Source of the DNA: Palsa-295 sp963781105
GTDB taxonomy: Bacteria > Acidobacteriota > Terriglobia > Acidiferrales > UBA7541
NCBI GenBank assembly: GCA_963781105.1
Contig: CAWAED010000001.1
Location: 248,001 to 312,000 of the forward strand
Direction: 5' to 3'
DNA length: 64,000 bases
Shown here: positions 43,331-51,971 of the stretch, one piece after another
Layout: each line of letters begins with the position of its first letter
Numbering within the stretch: position 1 is the first letter of the stretch
Translations under genes and position numbers: made by a program
The notes under the pieces: model-generated
Told to the model about the DNA's origin: nothing
The model's database searches: none
Seen by the model: the letters and a program-made list of their open reading frames with translations, nothing else

Positions 43331-45457
43331 TCAATTTGTAATCCTTTCGGCATTCCTGCTCATCCCTTCCGTGCGCGGTTCCGATGAATGACCTGGTATG
43401 GGCTGTGGCAACAACTCCGCCGCCGTACGCCCGAACCGCACCGTCACACGGCTGCCGCGCATTACCACCGTTCCAGCCTCCGGCGACTGTTCCACAACCA
43501 CTCCGCTCCCGATCAGCTCCGGCACCAACCCCAACCGCATGCATGCCTCGGAAACTCCGCGAACGGTTTTCCCGGTCATGTCCGGAACGGCAACTGCATC
43601 TTCCTCGCCAAAGGCCTCGGTCGGCGCGGAAGATTGTGCTGCTGGATTCTTCTTCGCTACTGCCGCCTGAAATTTCGCTTCACTTTCCGTATTCGCGGTA
43701 TTGACGGCCGCCGCTCGCGCTTTCTCCGGATTTTGCGCGCCCGCGCCTGCACCGTTCTTCGCCGTCTCAGTGTCCGGCTGCGCCGGCACGTCGTGCGCCA
43801 CATCCAGATACGCCAGCACCTGCTCGGCGATGCGCTTGAAAATCGGCCCGCCCACTTCGCCGCCGTGATGGGCTCCCTCGGGCGAATCCAGTACCACTAA
43901 GATGGTGACCGCCGCATCGTTCACCGGCGCAAAGCCGACGAACGACGCGACATACTGATTCGGCGAATAACGTCCGGTGGCAGGGTCAATTTTCTGTGCC
44001 GTCCCGGATTTCCCCGCCGCCGTATAACCATTCAATTTCGCTTTCGTGCCGGTTCCGCCATCCAGCAGCACACTTTCCATCATCTCGCGCACGGTCGCGG
44101 CAGTCTTCGAATCGGTGGCTTGCTTGGCCTCGCCTCGCGACGGCAGTGGAATGGCCGAATCGCCGCGAATCCCCTGCACGACGCGCGGCGGATAAAGCGT
44201 CCCGCCATTGGCAATCACCGAGATCGCGGAAATAATCTGCACTGGCGTCACGCTTACTTCCTGCCCGATGGCCACCGACCCGATCGAACTGGCTGTCCAA
44301 TTTTCCAGCGGACGCAGCAGGCCGCGATTTTCCCCCGGCAATTCGATTCCGGTGAGCTGGCCGATTCCGAATTTGCGCATGGTGTCGTAAAAACGCGGCG
44401 CGCCCAGGTTTAGTGCGATCTTGATGGAGCCCACATCGCTGGAATGCGCCAGCACGTCGCGCACGCTCAACACGCCGAAGGGATGCCAATCGTGAATCAA
44501 GCGCCCGGCCACCTGAATCGAGCCCATCTGGCAATCCACCAGCACATCGGGATTCGTCACGTGATTTTCAATCGCGCCGGTCATGGTAATGACCTTGAAC
44601 GTCGAGCCCGGCTCGTAGGCCGCGGTTACCGCGCGGTCCATGCGGTCATCGTCGGAATATTTTCCGTAATCGTTGGGATCAAAACTGGGAGACATCGCGA
44701 CGGCCAGCAACGCTCCGGTGTTCGGGTCCTGCACCACCACCGTCCCGCTCTTCGCGTGCGTCTCATCCATTCCGCGCGCCAGCTCTTTTTCTGCGATGTA
44801 TTGAATTGTCTCGTCTATCGTCAGCGTGACGCTCGCGCCCGGATCAGCGGCAGCCTCGTGGCGATCGTAAAAACGCCGCTTGCCGTCCGCCATCACCATC
44901 ACCCGCCCCGGACGCCCGCGAATCCACTTGTCCAGTTCGTGCTCGATGCCGCCCATGCCCTTTTCGTCCACGTCCACCCAACCCAGCACGTTCGCCAGCA
45001 ATTCATGCTGCGGATAAACGCGGCGATTTTCTTTTTCGAAGAAGACGCCCTTCAAATTCATTTCGTCAATGCGTTCGACTGTTTCCGGCGATAATTTTTT
45101 CGCCAGGCGGACGGGCCTCGAAGCTTCACGGATTTTCGATTCCAATTCTTCGGCGGGAATACCCAGCGCGGGCGAAAGCAGCCGCGCCACCATTTCCGGA
45201 TCCTTCGCGTCCACTGGGTCCGCAAACACGGAGTCCATCGGAATGCTGATGGCCAGCTCCCGGCCTTTGCGGTCGTAGATCACGCCGCGCATGGGACTGA
45301 TTTCAAATACGCGCTGTTGTTGATGCTGGGCTTTTGCGAAGTAATCGCTATAGCAGAAGAGCTGGAGGTAACTCAGGCGGGCCAGCACCGCCCCCATCCA
45401 AATCACCGCCACGATCCAGACCACCAACCAGCGGAGACGCGGGCTGCGCTGCTGCAT
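43331..45457 (-). CDS. ftsI: Septal transpeptidase FtsI (PBP3) with PASTA domain
   Basis: 708 aa. Class B PBP that cross-links septal peptidoglycan with FtsW. One membrane anchor (10-30), a PBP dimerisation domain, and the transpeptidase motifs STFK (285-288), SSD (339-341) and KSGT (483-486). After an Ala/Asn/Glu-rich linker (565-620) comes a PASTA domain (about 628-685: VAVPDMTGKTVRGVSEACMRLGL). PASTA-tailed FtsI is common in Gram-positives and also seen in Acidobacteriota-type bacteria. It lies 132 nt after ftsL and 71 nt before murE. Confidence 0.95.
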   Translation of the reverse strand: MQQRSPRLRWLVVWIVAVIWMGAVLARLSYLQLFCYSDYFAKAQHQQQRVFEISPMRGVIYDRKGRELAISIPMDSVFADPVDAKDPEMVARLLSPALGIPAEELESKIREASRPVRLAKKLSPETVERIDEMNLKGVFFEKENRRVYPQHELLANVLGWVDVDEKGMGGIEHELDKWIRGRPGRVMVMADGKRRFYDRHEAAADPGASVTLTIDETIQYIAEKELARGMDETHAKSGTVVVQDPNTGALLAVAMSPSFDPNDYGKYSDDDRMDRAVTAAYEPGSTFKVITMTGAIENHVTNPDVLVDCQMGSIQVAGRLIHDWHPFGVLSVRDVLAHSSDVGSIKIALNLGAPRFYDTMRKFGIGQLTGIELPGENRGLLRPLENWTASSIGSVAIGQEVSVTPVQIISAISVIANGGTLYPPRVVQGIRGDSAIPLPSRGEAKQATDSKTAATVREMMESVLLDGGTGTKAKLNGYTAAGKSGTAQKIDPATGRYSPNQYVASFVGFAPVNDAAVTILVVLDSPEGAHHGGEVGGPIFKRIAEQVLAYLDVAHDVPAQPDTETAKNGAGAGAQNPEKARAAAVNTANTESEAKFQAAVAKKNPAAQSSAPTEAFGEEDAVAVPDMTGKTVRGVSEACMRLGLVPELIGSGVVVEQSPEAGTVVMRGSRVTVRFGRTAAELLPQPIPGHSSEPRTEGMSRNAERITN

Positions 45458-45589
45458 GGGTTCCGCCCTAACTTACGAAAAGCATTGCCCGGCAACGATT
45501 CGATCTGCATTGCCGGTGCGGGCCCAAGTGGCAGGCCACGGAAAATTTTGGGTCGCGGCATTCGCCGTCAGACCTGTGCCGCGAAAAAA

Positions 45590-45976
45590 TCAGGGCCGCG
45601 GCGGCAACACCGCGCGCGCTTGAGCCACCACTGCCTCAGTCGGCCCATCCGCCGGCAGTGCTTGCCCGGGAACCGAAATCGTCAATCCCAATTGGTTGCG
45701 CGCAATGCGGTCCACGCGCTCGTAGCCCATCAGCGACGCGACTTCCACGTGCAGTTGCTGGTTCAATTGCGCCGATTGCGCACGCTCCGCCGCCAGTTGC
45801 TCCACCTGGTAGCGCAAACGGATGCACTCAAAATGCTGCCAGGCGTACACAAGCAGACACGCTGCCATCGCGCCACCCGCCGCTACTCGCCGCCAGAATT
45901 CCCGCAAACGCGCCGGCGCCATGGGTCGCACCAGCCGCGAGTTATCAATCCGTTTGATCGTGTGATATTGAGTCAT
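45590..45976 (-). CDS. ftsL: Cell division protein FtsL-like
   Basis: 128 aa. A basic cytoplasmic N-terminus, one membrane helix (about 33-50: AGGAMAACLLVYAWQHF), then a coiled-coil stretch (YQVEQLAAERAQSAQLNQQLHVEVASL) and GYERVDRIARNQLGL as in FtsL/DivIC proteins. Sequence identity in this family is low, so position between rsmH and ftsI and the architecture support the call. Its ATG overlaps the rsmH stop by 4 nt. Confidence 0.85.
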   Translation of the reverse strand: MTQYHTIKRIDNSRLVRPMAPARLREFWRRVAAGGAMAACLLVYAWQHFECIRLRYQVEQLAAERAQSAQLNQQLHVEVASLMGYERVDRIARNQLGLTISVPGQALPADGPTEAVVAQARAVLPPRP

Positions 45977-46902
45977 GACCGCACCTCAGGCGCCGGGCGT
46001 TCCCCGCCGTAAGGCGTTTCCGCCGTCGCCACTTTCTCGATGACGCGCATTTTCGCGCTCCGCGCCCGCGGATTGGCTGCGATTTCCGCGTCGCCGGGCT
46101 GTATGATTTTCTTGGTCAGCACCTGGAACCCGCCGTCGCGAGCCAGACGCTGAAAGGCATGCTTAACCAGCCGGTCTTCCAAGGAGTGATAGCTGAGGAC
46201 GATCCACCGTCCTCCCAAATTTAAAGTGGCAGGGGTACGCGAAAGAAACTGCCCGAGTTCCTCCTCTTCTCGATTCACCGCTATCCGCAGCGCCAGAAAC
46301 GTTTTTGTCGCGGGATGCAGTCTCTGCCTTCCCCTTGCTTTTCGTCCCCCTGCCACAACCGTTGCCAGATGCACGGTGTCGCGAATGGGCCGCGCCCGTA
46401 CGATCGCCCTGGCGATTCTGCGTGAATCCCTCTCCTCCCCCTTCTGATAGAGAAGATCGGCCAGCTCTTTTTCCGGCCATTGATTCACAATCTCGTCCGC
46501 TGTCAGCGGCGCTTCGGGACTCATCCTCATATCCAGAGGACCAGCCCAGCGGAATGAAAATCCGCGCTCAGGGCTGTCCAGCTCCAGGCTGGAGACTCCC
46601 AGATCGGCGAGCACCCCATCAAATGGCGGCAAGTGATTTGCCGCCGCCACTTCGCCGATGTTCGAAAAATCCGCTTGCACCAGAATCACCTGCCGCTCGT
46701 GCGGCCTCAATCGCTCCCGCGCTATCCCCAGCGCTTGCGGGTCGCGATCAATCCCCAAAACTCGCCCGGTCGTCAGCCGCGTGGCGATCTCCACCAAATG
46801 ACCGCCCGTGCCGACCGTCGTATCCGCATACGTTCCTTCGGGCCGTATCCGCAGCCACTCCAGAATCTCCGCGGCCAGTACCGGCGTATGCAGTACGTTC
46901 AA
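45973..46902 (-). CDS. rsmH: 16S rRNA (cytosine-1402-N4) methyltransferase
   Basis: 309 aa. SAM-dependent methylation of C1402 in the 16S rRNA P-site. The SAM loop DTTVGTGGHLVEIA, GIDRDPQAL, ADLGVSSLELDSPERGFSFR and the C-terminal LSYHSLEDRLVKHAF blocks are diagnostic. It overlaps ftsL by 4 nt and follows mraZ after 3 nt. Confidence 0.97.
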   Translation of the reverse strand: MNVLHTPVLAAEILEWLRIRPEGTYADTTVGTGGHLVEIATRLTTGRVLGIDRDPQALGIARERLRPHERQVILVQADFSNIGEVAAANHLPPFDGVLADLGVSSLELDSPERGFSFRWAGPLDMRMSPEAPLTADEIVNQWPEKELADLLYQKGEERDSRRIARAIVRARPIRDTVHLATVVAGGRKARGRQRLHPATKTFLALRIAVNREEEELGQFLSRTPATLNLGGRWIVLSYHSLEDRLVKHAFQRLARDGGFQVLTKKIIQPGDAEIAANPRARSAKMRVIEKVATAETPYGGERPAPEVRS

Positions 46903-46905
46903 AAC

Positions 46906-47343
46906 TTAAATGCCCAGATCGTCCAGTGCCTTTTCGTCTTCCGCCGTCATCGGATTACGGTTCATTTGATCCAGGAACCGGGCGTGATTCCAGACTTCCA
47001 GGTACGTCAGCTGCCCCTGAACGTCCACTTCGCCCTTCATCTCCGCCGATTCCCGCAGTACGGGTGGAATTAAAATGCGCCCCTGCCCATCCACCTCGAC
47101 CACTTGTCCGTAATAATTTGTGCGCGATAGGAATTTCTGTTTCGCGGCGTTGTGCGAGGAAAGTTTCGCCAGCTTCTTTTCGATCTCTTCCCAGGCTTTC
47201 ATCGGGTAGATCGTGGCGCGATCGCCTTTCGTCGAGGTCACGTAGAATTTCGTGCCGGTCTTGCGCAGCTCGGCCAGAAAATCCGCGGGAATTTTCACCC
47301 GCCCTTTCTCGTCGACTGTCGCTAGATAGTTGCCCCGCAGCAT
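46906..47343 (-). CDS. mraZ: Transcriptional regulator MraZ
   Basis: 145 aa. Two SpoVT/AbrB-type half-domains each carry the DxxGR signature: DEKGRVKIP (about 11-19) and DGQGRILIP (about 85-93). MraZ forms ring-like oligomers that bind direct repeats in its own promoter and repress the dcw cluster. The target is visible here as five tandem 10-bp boxes at 47491-47540. It is the first gene of the cluster, with a 5' leader of about 190 nt. Confidence 0.96.
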   Translation of the reverse strand: MLRGNYLATVDEKGRVKIPADFLAELRKTGTKFYVTSTKGDRATIYPMKAWEEIEKKLAKLSSHNAAKQKFLSRTNYYGQVVEVDGQGRILIPPVLRESAEMKGEVDVQGQLTYLEVWNHARFLDQMNRNPMTAEDEKALDDLGI

Positions 47344-47490
47344 GAAAGCCCTTCGCTTGCTCGACCGGCGTCTGCGCCCGTGCCATCACTCGCTGGTTCG
47401 CCCCTGCCAATGCGTTTAAAGGTGGAACTGTCTCGTTTCGATGCGCCGTTACTGCTCGCTGGGCCCGCCACCAGTTGCTTCTAGGATCGC
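47344..47490. other. Untranslated mraZ leader
   Basis: Part of the 454-bp gap between mraZ and the DUF3106 gene. It contains no ORF supported by other signals and no recognised RNA motif; I see nothing further in it. Confidence 0.4.
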
Positions 47491-47540
47491 CACTACCCTA
47501 CACTCTCTACCACTCTGCGCCACTTTCTCCCACTTTGTGC
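47491..47540 (-). promoter_or_regulatory. Five tandem MraZ boxes, 10-bp period
   Basis: On the plus strand CACT begins exactly at 47491, 47501, 47511, 47521 and 47531. Read on the minus strand this is AAAGTGGG, AAAGTGGC, AGAGTGGT, AGAGTGTA and GTAGTGGC. The GTGG cores match known MraZ operators (GTGGG or AAAGTG repeats spaced by one helical turn). Five copies cover the region directly downstream of the -10 box, so bound MraZ would block initiation. Confidence 0.85.
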
Positions 47541-47544
47541 CCCG

Positions 47545-47572
47545 ATTGTAGATAGCTTCACGAACATGTCAA
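47545..47572 (-). promoter_or_regulatory. dcw (mraZ) promoter
   Basis: On the minus strand TTGACA (47572-47567), a 16-bp spacer, TACAAT (47550-47545). The -35 is consensus and the -10 has one mismatch. The expected start lies at about 47538, inside the first MraZ box. Confidence 0.8.
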
Positions 47573-47797
47573 GCGGAATCCTTCTTAGAATGAGAAATAT
47601 TTGTGGAAATTTGTAGCCGCGCGCGCTCGCGTTGTGGCGTGCGCGAGAGCAACCACAATTAGTAGGGTACACTCACGACGACGCTCGTACCGCTAGTCGC
47701 CCGGTCGCAGAAAAAAAATCAAAATGTTTTGTAACAGTCAACAGCAGGCCCGAATTTTACAATTCCGAGGACGCAGAGAGGAGTTGCGGCAGCGAGA
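47573..47797. other. Gap between the dcw promoter and the DUF3106 gene
   Basis: An inverted repeat near 47617-47648 (GCGCTCGCG with a CGCGAGAGC partner) could act as terminator or spacer for the DUF3106 operon that ends at 47798. No gene is apparent here. Confidence 0.35.
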
Positions 47798-48589
47798 TTA
47801 CGGGTTGGAAGGATTGCGCACCGAATCGAGGCCCCGTAACACGGATTGCTCGTCGGGATTCAGCCCGCGCATGAACTGCGGATCGTTCAACGCCTTCTGC
47901 CGGTCTTCCGGCGTCATGCCCTGCAGCGTGTGCAGCCGATCGGTCACCACCTGCTTGCGATCCGGAGACATCTGCTGCCACTTTGGCAAAAGCGATCGCT
48001 GCACGTACTGTCGCTGCTCGGGAGACATGCGCTGCCAGTTTTCATAGCTGTGCTGGACGCGGTCGCGCTCCGCGGGCGACAGGTTATTCCACTTCTGCAG
48101 GTTCTGCCGCACGCGCTGTTGCTGCTCCGGAGGCAAACTCCGGAACCGCTCATTGTTCTGCATGAAGTGTTCCTGCTGTTGCGGCGACATATTGTGTAGC
48201 TTCTGTCCCCAGGCGGGAGGCACGTTCGCTGCCTGGCGCCCGTTCGCAGCGGGACCACTCGCGCCGCCATTCGGATTCGCAGGCGGACGAAATGAATTCG
48301 GTGGATGCGTAGCGTTCGGATTCCCTTGCGCGTTGTTGGGATGTCCCTGCTGTCCCGGCGGATGTGCCGGCGGATGAAAACCACCCGGACGCCCCGGACG
48401 CGCGGCTTGATTCCGATTCTGCCACCCCGGGCCAAATGCACGCGCATTCTGCCGTTGCGCCATTCGCGGTGCATTAAAACGCGCCCCGCCCCCGCCGCCG
48501 CGTCTCTGTGCCGAGGCAGGCTGCGCCATCAGCCCGATCGCGAGCGCAATCGCTAGCGCGCAGAATGTCGTGGCAGGGCGCATCGGCAT
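47798..48589 (-). CDS. DUF3106-family secreted protein
   Basis: 263 aa from ATG 48589. The signal peptide (PATTFCALAIALAIGLMAQPASAQ) is followed by a Gly/Asn/Pro/His-rich stretch (30-125) and then four to five helix repeats of the form LSPxxRxRVxxxxxxWxxMSPEQ. DUF3106 helix repeats of this kind are found in exported proteins, often next to ECF sigma genes. It is the third gene of the sigma/anti-sigma operon, 7 nt downstream. Function is unknown; a Spy/CpxP-like periplasmic stress role is an inference. Confidence 0.75.
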   Translation of the reverse strand: MPMRPATTFCALAIALAIGLMAQPASAQRRGGGGGARFNAPRMAQRQNARAFGPGWQNRNQAARPGRPGGFHPPAHPPGQQGHPNNAQGNPNATHPPNSFRPPANPNGGASGPAANGRQAANVPPAWGQKLHNMSPQQQEHFMQNNERFRSLPPEQQQRVRQNLQKWNNLSPAERDRVQHSYENWQRMSPEQRQYVQRSLLPKWQQMSPDRKQVVTDRLHTLQGMTPEDRQKALNDPQFMRGLNPDEQSVLRGLDSVRNPSNP

Positions 48590-48596
48590 TGCAAAC

Positions 48597-49115
48597 TTAT
48601 TCCTCCGCAGCCGGCGGCTGTCCGCCATCGGAATCCGGACTCGGCGGCTGCGCCTGCTGCTGGTCTGGCGTCTGATCAGTCGGCACTTCAGACAACGCAT
48701 CGAACTTGCTCAGCACGTCGTAATTCTCCAGCACTCCCAGATCCTTGATCGCCTCGAAATCCTGCTGTTCCGTCGCCGCCGGATTCACTTCGCGCGGCAA
48801 ACGCGCCATCCACACGCTCAGTGCCAGCAGCAAAGCCATGGAAAACGCTAGCCGCGGCTGCGGCACGAGCCAGCGGAACCAGCGCGGCCGCGGCTCTTCC
48901 GCAATCCGCGCACGAATCCGCGCATCGAAACCAAGCGAAGGCTCTACGAGCGGCACCTCATCCAGCACGCCCCACAGCTTGCGGAAACCTTCCGCGCGCT
49001 CGTGGCAAGCGCGGCAAGCGGCCAGATGCTCTTCCACCTCGAGCCGCTCCGCCGAATTCGCCCGGCGATCCAGGTACGCAACCAGTTGCTTCGAAACTTC
49101 TTCGCACTTCTTCAT
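48597..49115 (-). CDS. Anti-sigma factor with zinc-finger (ZAS) domain
   Basis: 172 aa. The ZAS motif HLAACRACHE places zinc ligands at His30, Cys34 and Cys37 with Cys4 likely. A basic segment is followed by one membrane helix (88-105: RLAFSMALLLALSVWMARL) and an acidic, Pro/Gln-rich extracytoplasmic tail. Such proteins hold the cognate ECF sigma at the membrane until a signal or redox change releases it. ATG 49115 overlaps the sigma stop (ATGA), the usual coupled arrangement. Confidence 0.88.
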   Translation of the reverse strand: MKKCEEVSKQLVAYLDRRANSAERLEVEEHLAACRACHERAEGFRKLWGVLDEVPLVEPSLGFDARIRARIAEEPRPRWFRWLVPQPRLAFSMALLLALSVWMARLPREVNPAATEQQDFEAIKDLGVLENYDVLSKFDALSEVPTDQTPDQQQAQPPSPDSDGGQPPAAEE

Positions 49116-49720
49116 GATGGCCGTCCTTCCCCTGCGCGAGGAGCCACCGGCTGGGCCACTAGTGGGGCCAGTTGCACTCGCAGGTTCTCGTACGCGCGAA
49201 ACAAAAGCGATTTCAGCGCGCTTTCCGAGCATTCCAGAATTTTCGCGATTTCAGCGTAGTCCATTTCTTCGTACTTATGCAGCAGCACCGCCACGCGCTG
49301 CTTTTCCGGCAATGACGCAATCGCCCGCCGGATGAATTCCGCCCTGTCGCGCTCAATCATGTGCTCGTCAATGCGCATTTCGCGCGTGGGCAATTGCACC
49401 GGCGCTTCATCTTCTTCCACCGGCGCGTCAATCGAAACGTCCATCTGGCGGTGCCGGTTGTCGCGCACCGAATTCAGCGCCAGGTTGGTGGCGATGCGAA
49501 ATAGCCAGGTCGTAAATTTTGCGCTCGGAGAATACTGCTTCCGCGCGCGGTACACCCGCAAAAAAACTTCCTGCGCCAGATCCTCCGCCGTCGCCGAATC
49601 CCGTACCATGCGGTAGAGGAAATTGATCAGGGGTGTGCGATATTTTTGGAGGAGAAGGTTAAAGGACGCATCATCCCCTGCCTTCACGTCCAGCATCAAT
49701 TGGACGTCAGACCTGGTCAT
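49112..49720 (-). CDS. ECF-type RNA polymerase sigma factor (RpoE-like)
   Basis: 202 aa from ATG 49720, chosen over an open frame 21 codons longer. Region 2 includes FLYRMVRDSATAEDLAQEVFLRVYRARKQY and FTTWLFRIATNLALN; region 4 has LPEKQRVAVLLHKYEEMDYAEIAKILECSESALKSLLFRA, a helix-turn-helix for the -35 element. It is co-transcribed with the ZAS anti-sigma and the DUF3106 gene. Candidate promoters are an ECF-like GGCAACTT element and a TACAAT close to the start codon. Confidence 0.93.
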   Translation of the reverse strand: MTRSDVQLMLDVKAGDDASFNLLLQKYRTPLINFLYRMVRDSATAEDLAQEVFLRVYRARKQYSPSAKFTTWLFRIATNLALNSVRDNRHRQMDVSIDAPVEEDEAPVQLPTREMRIDEHMIERDRAEFIRRAIASLPEKQRVAVLLHKYEEMDYAEIAKILECSESALKSLLFRAYENLRVQLAPLVAQPVAPRAGEGRPS

Positions 49721-49804
49721 GGCCCCCACATTGTACCTAACACCTGCGGGACCATAAAGTTGCAGCGCGTGAGTGTGTTCCATCGGTGGCGCTCCGGTAC
49801 TAGC

Positions 49805-49835
49805 TATGAAACCCGGAACGGCCGGAAAAGTTGCC
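49805..49835 (-). promoter_or_regulatory. Candidate autoregulated ECF promoter
   Basis: GGCAACTT (49835-49828, minus strand) with TTCATA 17 bp downstream (49810-49805). The first element resembles the GGAACTT -35 of RpoE-type promoters. The second is weak. It lies about 80 nt upstream of the sigma gene. Confidence 0.3.
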
Positions 49836-49894
49836 TTCGATGAGCCTTCTGTCGATCCTGGCGGGATGTTCCTTACGTGTTTAATATCAATGGG

Positions 49895-50668
49895 TTAGAC
49901 GTGGAACAGCGCTTTCAATCCCAGCATGATTGCCACTCCTAAAAACACCAGCAAAGCCATGCCGATTCCCGGCTCGTGATTCACTTCCGGTATCAAGTCA
50001 GACGCCGCCACATAAAGCGTCACTCCCGCCGAAAGCGGCAGCGCAAACGCGACCGTCCCGCGCAGCAAGAACATGAACCCCATCCCCAGCAACGTCATCC
50101 CGCCCAAAATTACCGACGAAACGAACGCTGCCCGCCGGCTCTGCCCGCTAGCCAGCATCAACGACGCCACCGTAAACCCCTCCGGCAATTTGTGCAGAAA
50201 CACCGCCACAAAAATCACGCCGCCCAGCCATGTCGAAACCAGAAGCCCGGAAGCGATCGCCACTCCGTCAAAGAAAGTGTGGATTCCCAATCCCAACAGC
50301 GCCGCATAACTCGCATGCGCATGCGAAATTTCTTCGTGGTGCGTCTCTTCGCCAAAATGAAAATGCGGCGCGAGGGTATGTTCGAAAAAATGCACGACGA
50401 AGTATCCCGCGAGGACCAGCACAAACACCGAGCTCGAATCACGAAAGAAAAACGGCGGGCCATCGCCGCGCAATTTCAGCGATTCCGGAATCATCTCCAG
50501 CACCGCGGTCGCCAGCATGAACCCCGCGCCCAATGCGATGAAATATTTCAAGTAATGCCGCGACCACTGCCGGTGCGCGATCAGCGACCCGCCCAGCACA
50601 TTCGCCCCAGCCGCCGTCAACCCCAGCAGCAGCCCCACAAATACTCGAATTGCCTCGCTTGATCCCAT
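49895..50668 (-). CDS. ZIP-family divalent metal transporter
   Basis: 257 aa, about eight membrane helices. Helix 4 and 5 metal-site motifs are HTFFDGVAIAS (130-140) and HKLPEGF (159-165). A His-rich loop (PHFHFGEETHHEEISHAHA, about 101-119) typical of metal-handling ZIPs precedes them. It likely imports Zn or Fe into the cytoplasm. A complete palindromic element ends 3 bp before its ATG, so its leader consists of a strong hairpin. The only ribosome site is AAGG, formed at the junction. Confidence 0.88.
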   Translation of the reverse strand: MGSSEAIRVFVGLLLGLTAAGANVLGGSLIAHRQWSRHYLKYFIALGAGFMLATAVLEMIPESLKLRGDGPPFFFRDSSSVFVLVLAGYFVVHFFEHTLAPHFHFGEETHHEEISHAHASYAALLGLGIHTFFDGVAIASGLLVSTWLGGVIFVAVFLHKLPEGFTVASLMLASGQSRRAAFVSSVILGGMTLLGMGFMFLLRGTVAFALPLSAGVTLYVAASDLIPEVNHEPGIGMALLVFLGVAIMLGLKALFHV

Positions 50669-50671
50669 CGC

Positions 50672-50748
50672 CTTTGTAGCGGCGGTCTTTAGACCGCCAT
50701 CGTTCCGAAGCCCGCGACCGATGGCGCACTAAAGTGCGCCGCTACAAA
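50672..50748. repeat. Two-hairpin GTAG palindromic element (BIME-like), copy upstream of the ZIP gene
   Basis: TTTGTAGC, hairpin GGCGGTCT-TT-AGACCGCC, ATCG, a 16-bp middle, CGAT, hairpin GGCGCACT-AA-AGTGCGCC, GCTACAAA. It is the reverse-complement orientation of the copy at 41696. It ends 3 bp from the ZIP start codon. Confidence 0.9.
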
Positions 50749-50820
50749 ACCGCAACTCGCACTCACACCGGCGCAGCGGGACTCTAGTCACTCGCCACTA
50801 ACCACTAGCCACTGCGGTCA

Positions 50821-51897
50821 TCATCCAGAATGCCGGAACAAAATCACATCCCCATCCTGCACGATATATTCCTTCCCCTCGAGCTTCACCTGCGCCTTCT
50901 CGCGCGCCGCCGCAAAACTCCCCGCCTTGATCAAATTCTCCCAATTCACCACTTCCGCCTTGATAAACCCACGCTCGATGTCGCTATGGATCGCGCGCGC
51001 CGCCTCCTGCGCGTTCATCCCCCGCTTGATCGTCCACGCTCGGCATTCCGGCTCGCCCGCTGTGAGAAAAGAAATCAATCCGAGCAATTGATAACTCGCC
51101 TGGATCAATCGGTCTCGTCCCGATTCCTTCAGACCATAAGCCTTCATCATTTCCGCGGCTTCCGCTTCCGGCAATTCCGCCAACTCCGCCTCGATCTTCC
51201 CGCAGAAAGGCACCACCGCCGTCTGAGGCTTCGACGCCAATTTTTCCAGATGATGCTTCTCGATCACCCGATCAATCTCCGCCGCCTCGTCATCGCCCAA
51301 ATTCAAGACGTAGAGCATCGGCTTGCGCGTAAGAAATTCGAACCCAGTCAGCATTTTCAATTCTTCCGGCTCGAATTCCAGTTCGCGCAAAGGCTGCTCC
51401 CCTTCCAGCGCCTTGCGGCAACGCGTCAAGAGCGCCAGTTCCGCCTCCAGAATCGTCTCTTTCTTTTTCTTCAAATCCTTTTCCAGCCGCTCGATGCGCT
51501 TAGCAGCCTGCTCCAGGTCATACAACATCAATTCAATTTCGACGCTCTCGATATCGCGCAAAGCGTCGAGCGACCCACCCTCATGCGGCACCGCCGGATC
51601 CTCAAACAGCCGCATCACGTGCGCCAAAGCATCCGCCTCCCGCAAAGGCACCAAGGACGCGGAATTTTTCTCGCGGTCCTTCTGCAATCCGCCCACGTCC
51701 ACGTACTCGATCGTCGCAAACGTGTTCTTCTTAGGCTTGAATATCTCCGCCAGCTTCAAAACGCGTGGATCCGGCACCTTAGCAATCCCGATATGTGCCT
51801 GATTGGGCGTGCTACGCCCTTCCACACGCGCTCCGGTCAATATCCGAAATAAGCTGGTCTTCCCTACTTGCGGCAACCCAATAATTCCTGTTTTCAT
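50821..51897 (-). CDS. ychF: Obg-family GTPase/ATPase YchF
   Basis: 358 aa. N-terminal P-loop GLPQVGKTS (7-15), then a coiled-coil insertion (about 125-170: LYDLEQAAKRIERLEKDLKKKKE) and a C-terminal TGS-like domain. The G4 position reads NLGDDE in place of NKxD, the reason why YchF/OLA1 proteins bind ATP in preference to GTP. The protein associates with ribosomes and in several bacteria acts in stress and translation control. It is preceded upstream by a palindrome-containing gap and is a separate unit. Confidence 0.96.
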   Translation of the reverse strand: MKTGIIGLPQVGKTSLFRILTGARVEGRSTPNQAHIGIAKVPDPRVLKLAEIFKPKKNTFATIEYVDVGGLQKDREKNSASLVPLREADALAHVMRLFEDPAVPHEGGSLDALRDIESVEIELMLYDLEQAAKRIERLEKDLKKKKETILEAELALLTRCRKALEGEQPLRELEFEPEELKMLTGFEFLTRKPMLYVLNLGDDEAAEIDRVIEKHHLEKLASKPQTAVVPFCGKIEAELAELPEAEAAEMMKAYGLKESGRDRLIQASYQLLGLISFLTAGEPECRAWTIKRGMNAQEAARAIHSDIERGFIKAEVVNWENLIKAGSFAAAREKAQVKLEGKEYIVQDGDVILFRHSG

Positions 51898-51971
51898 AAG
51901 CCCACGATACTAACACAGCCCCGCAGCCGAACCTTCGTTAGCGCCGTGCTTTTGAATTCGCCGTTGAATTT

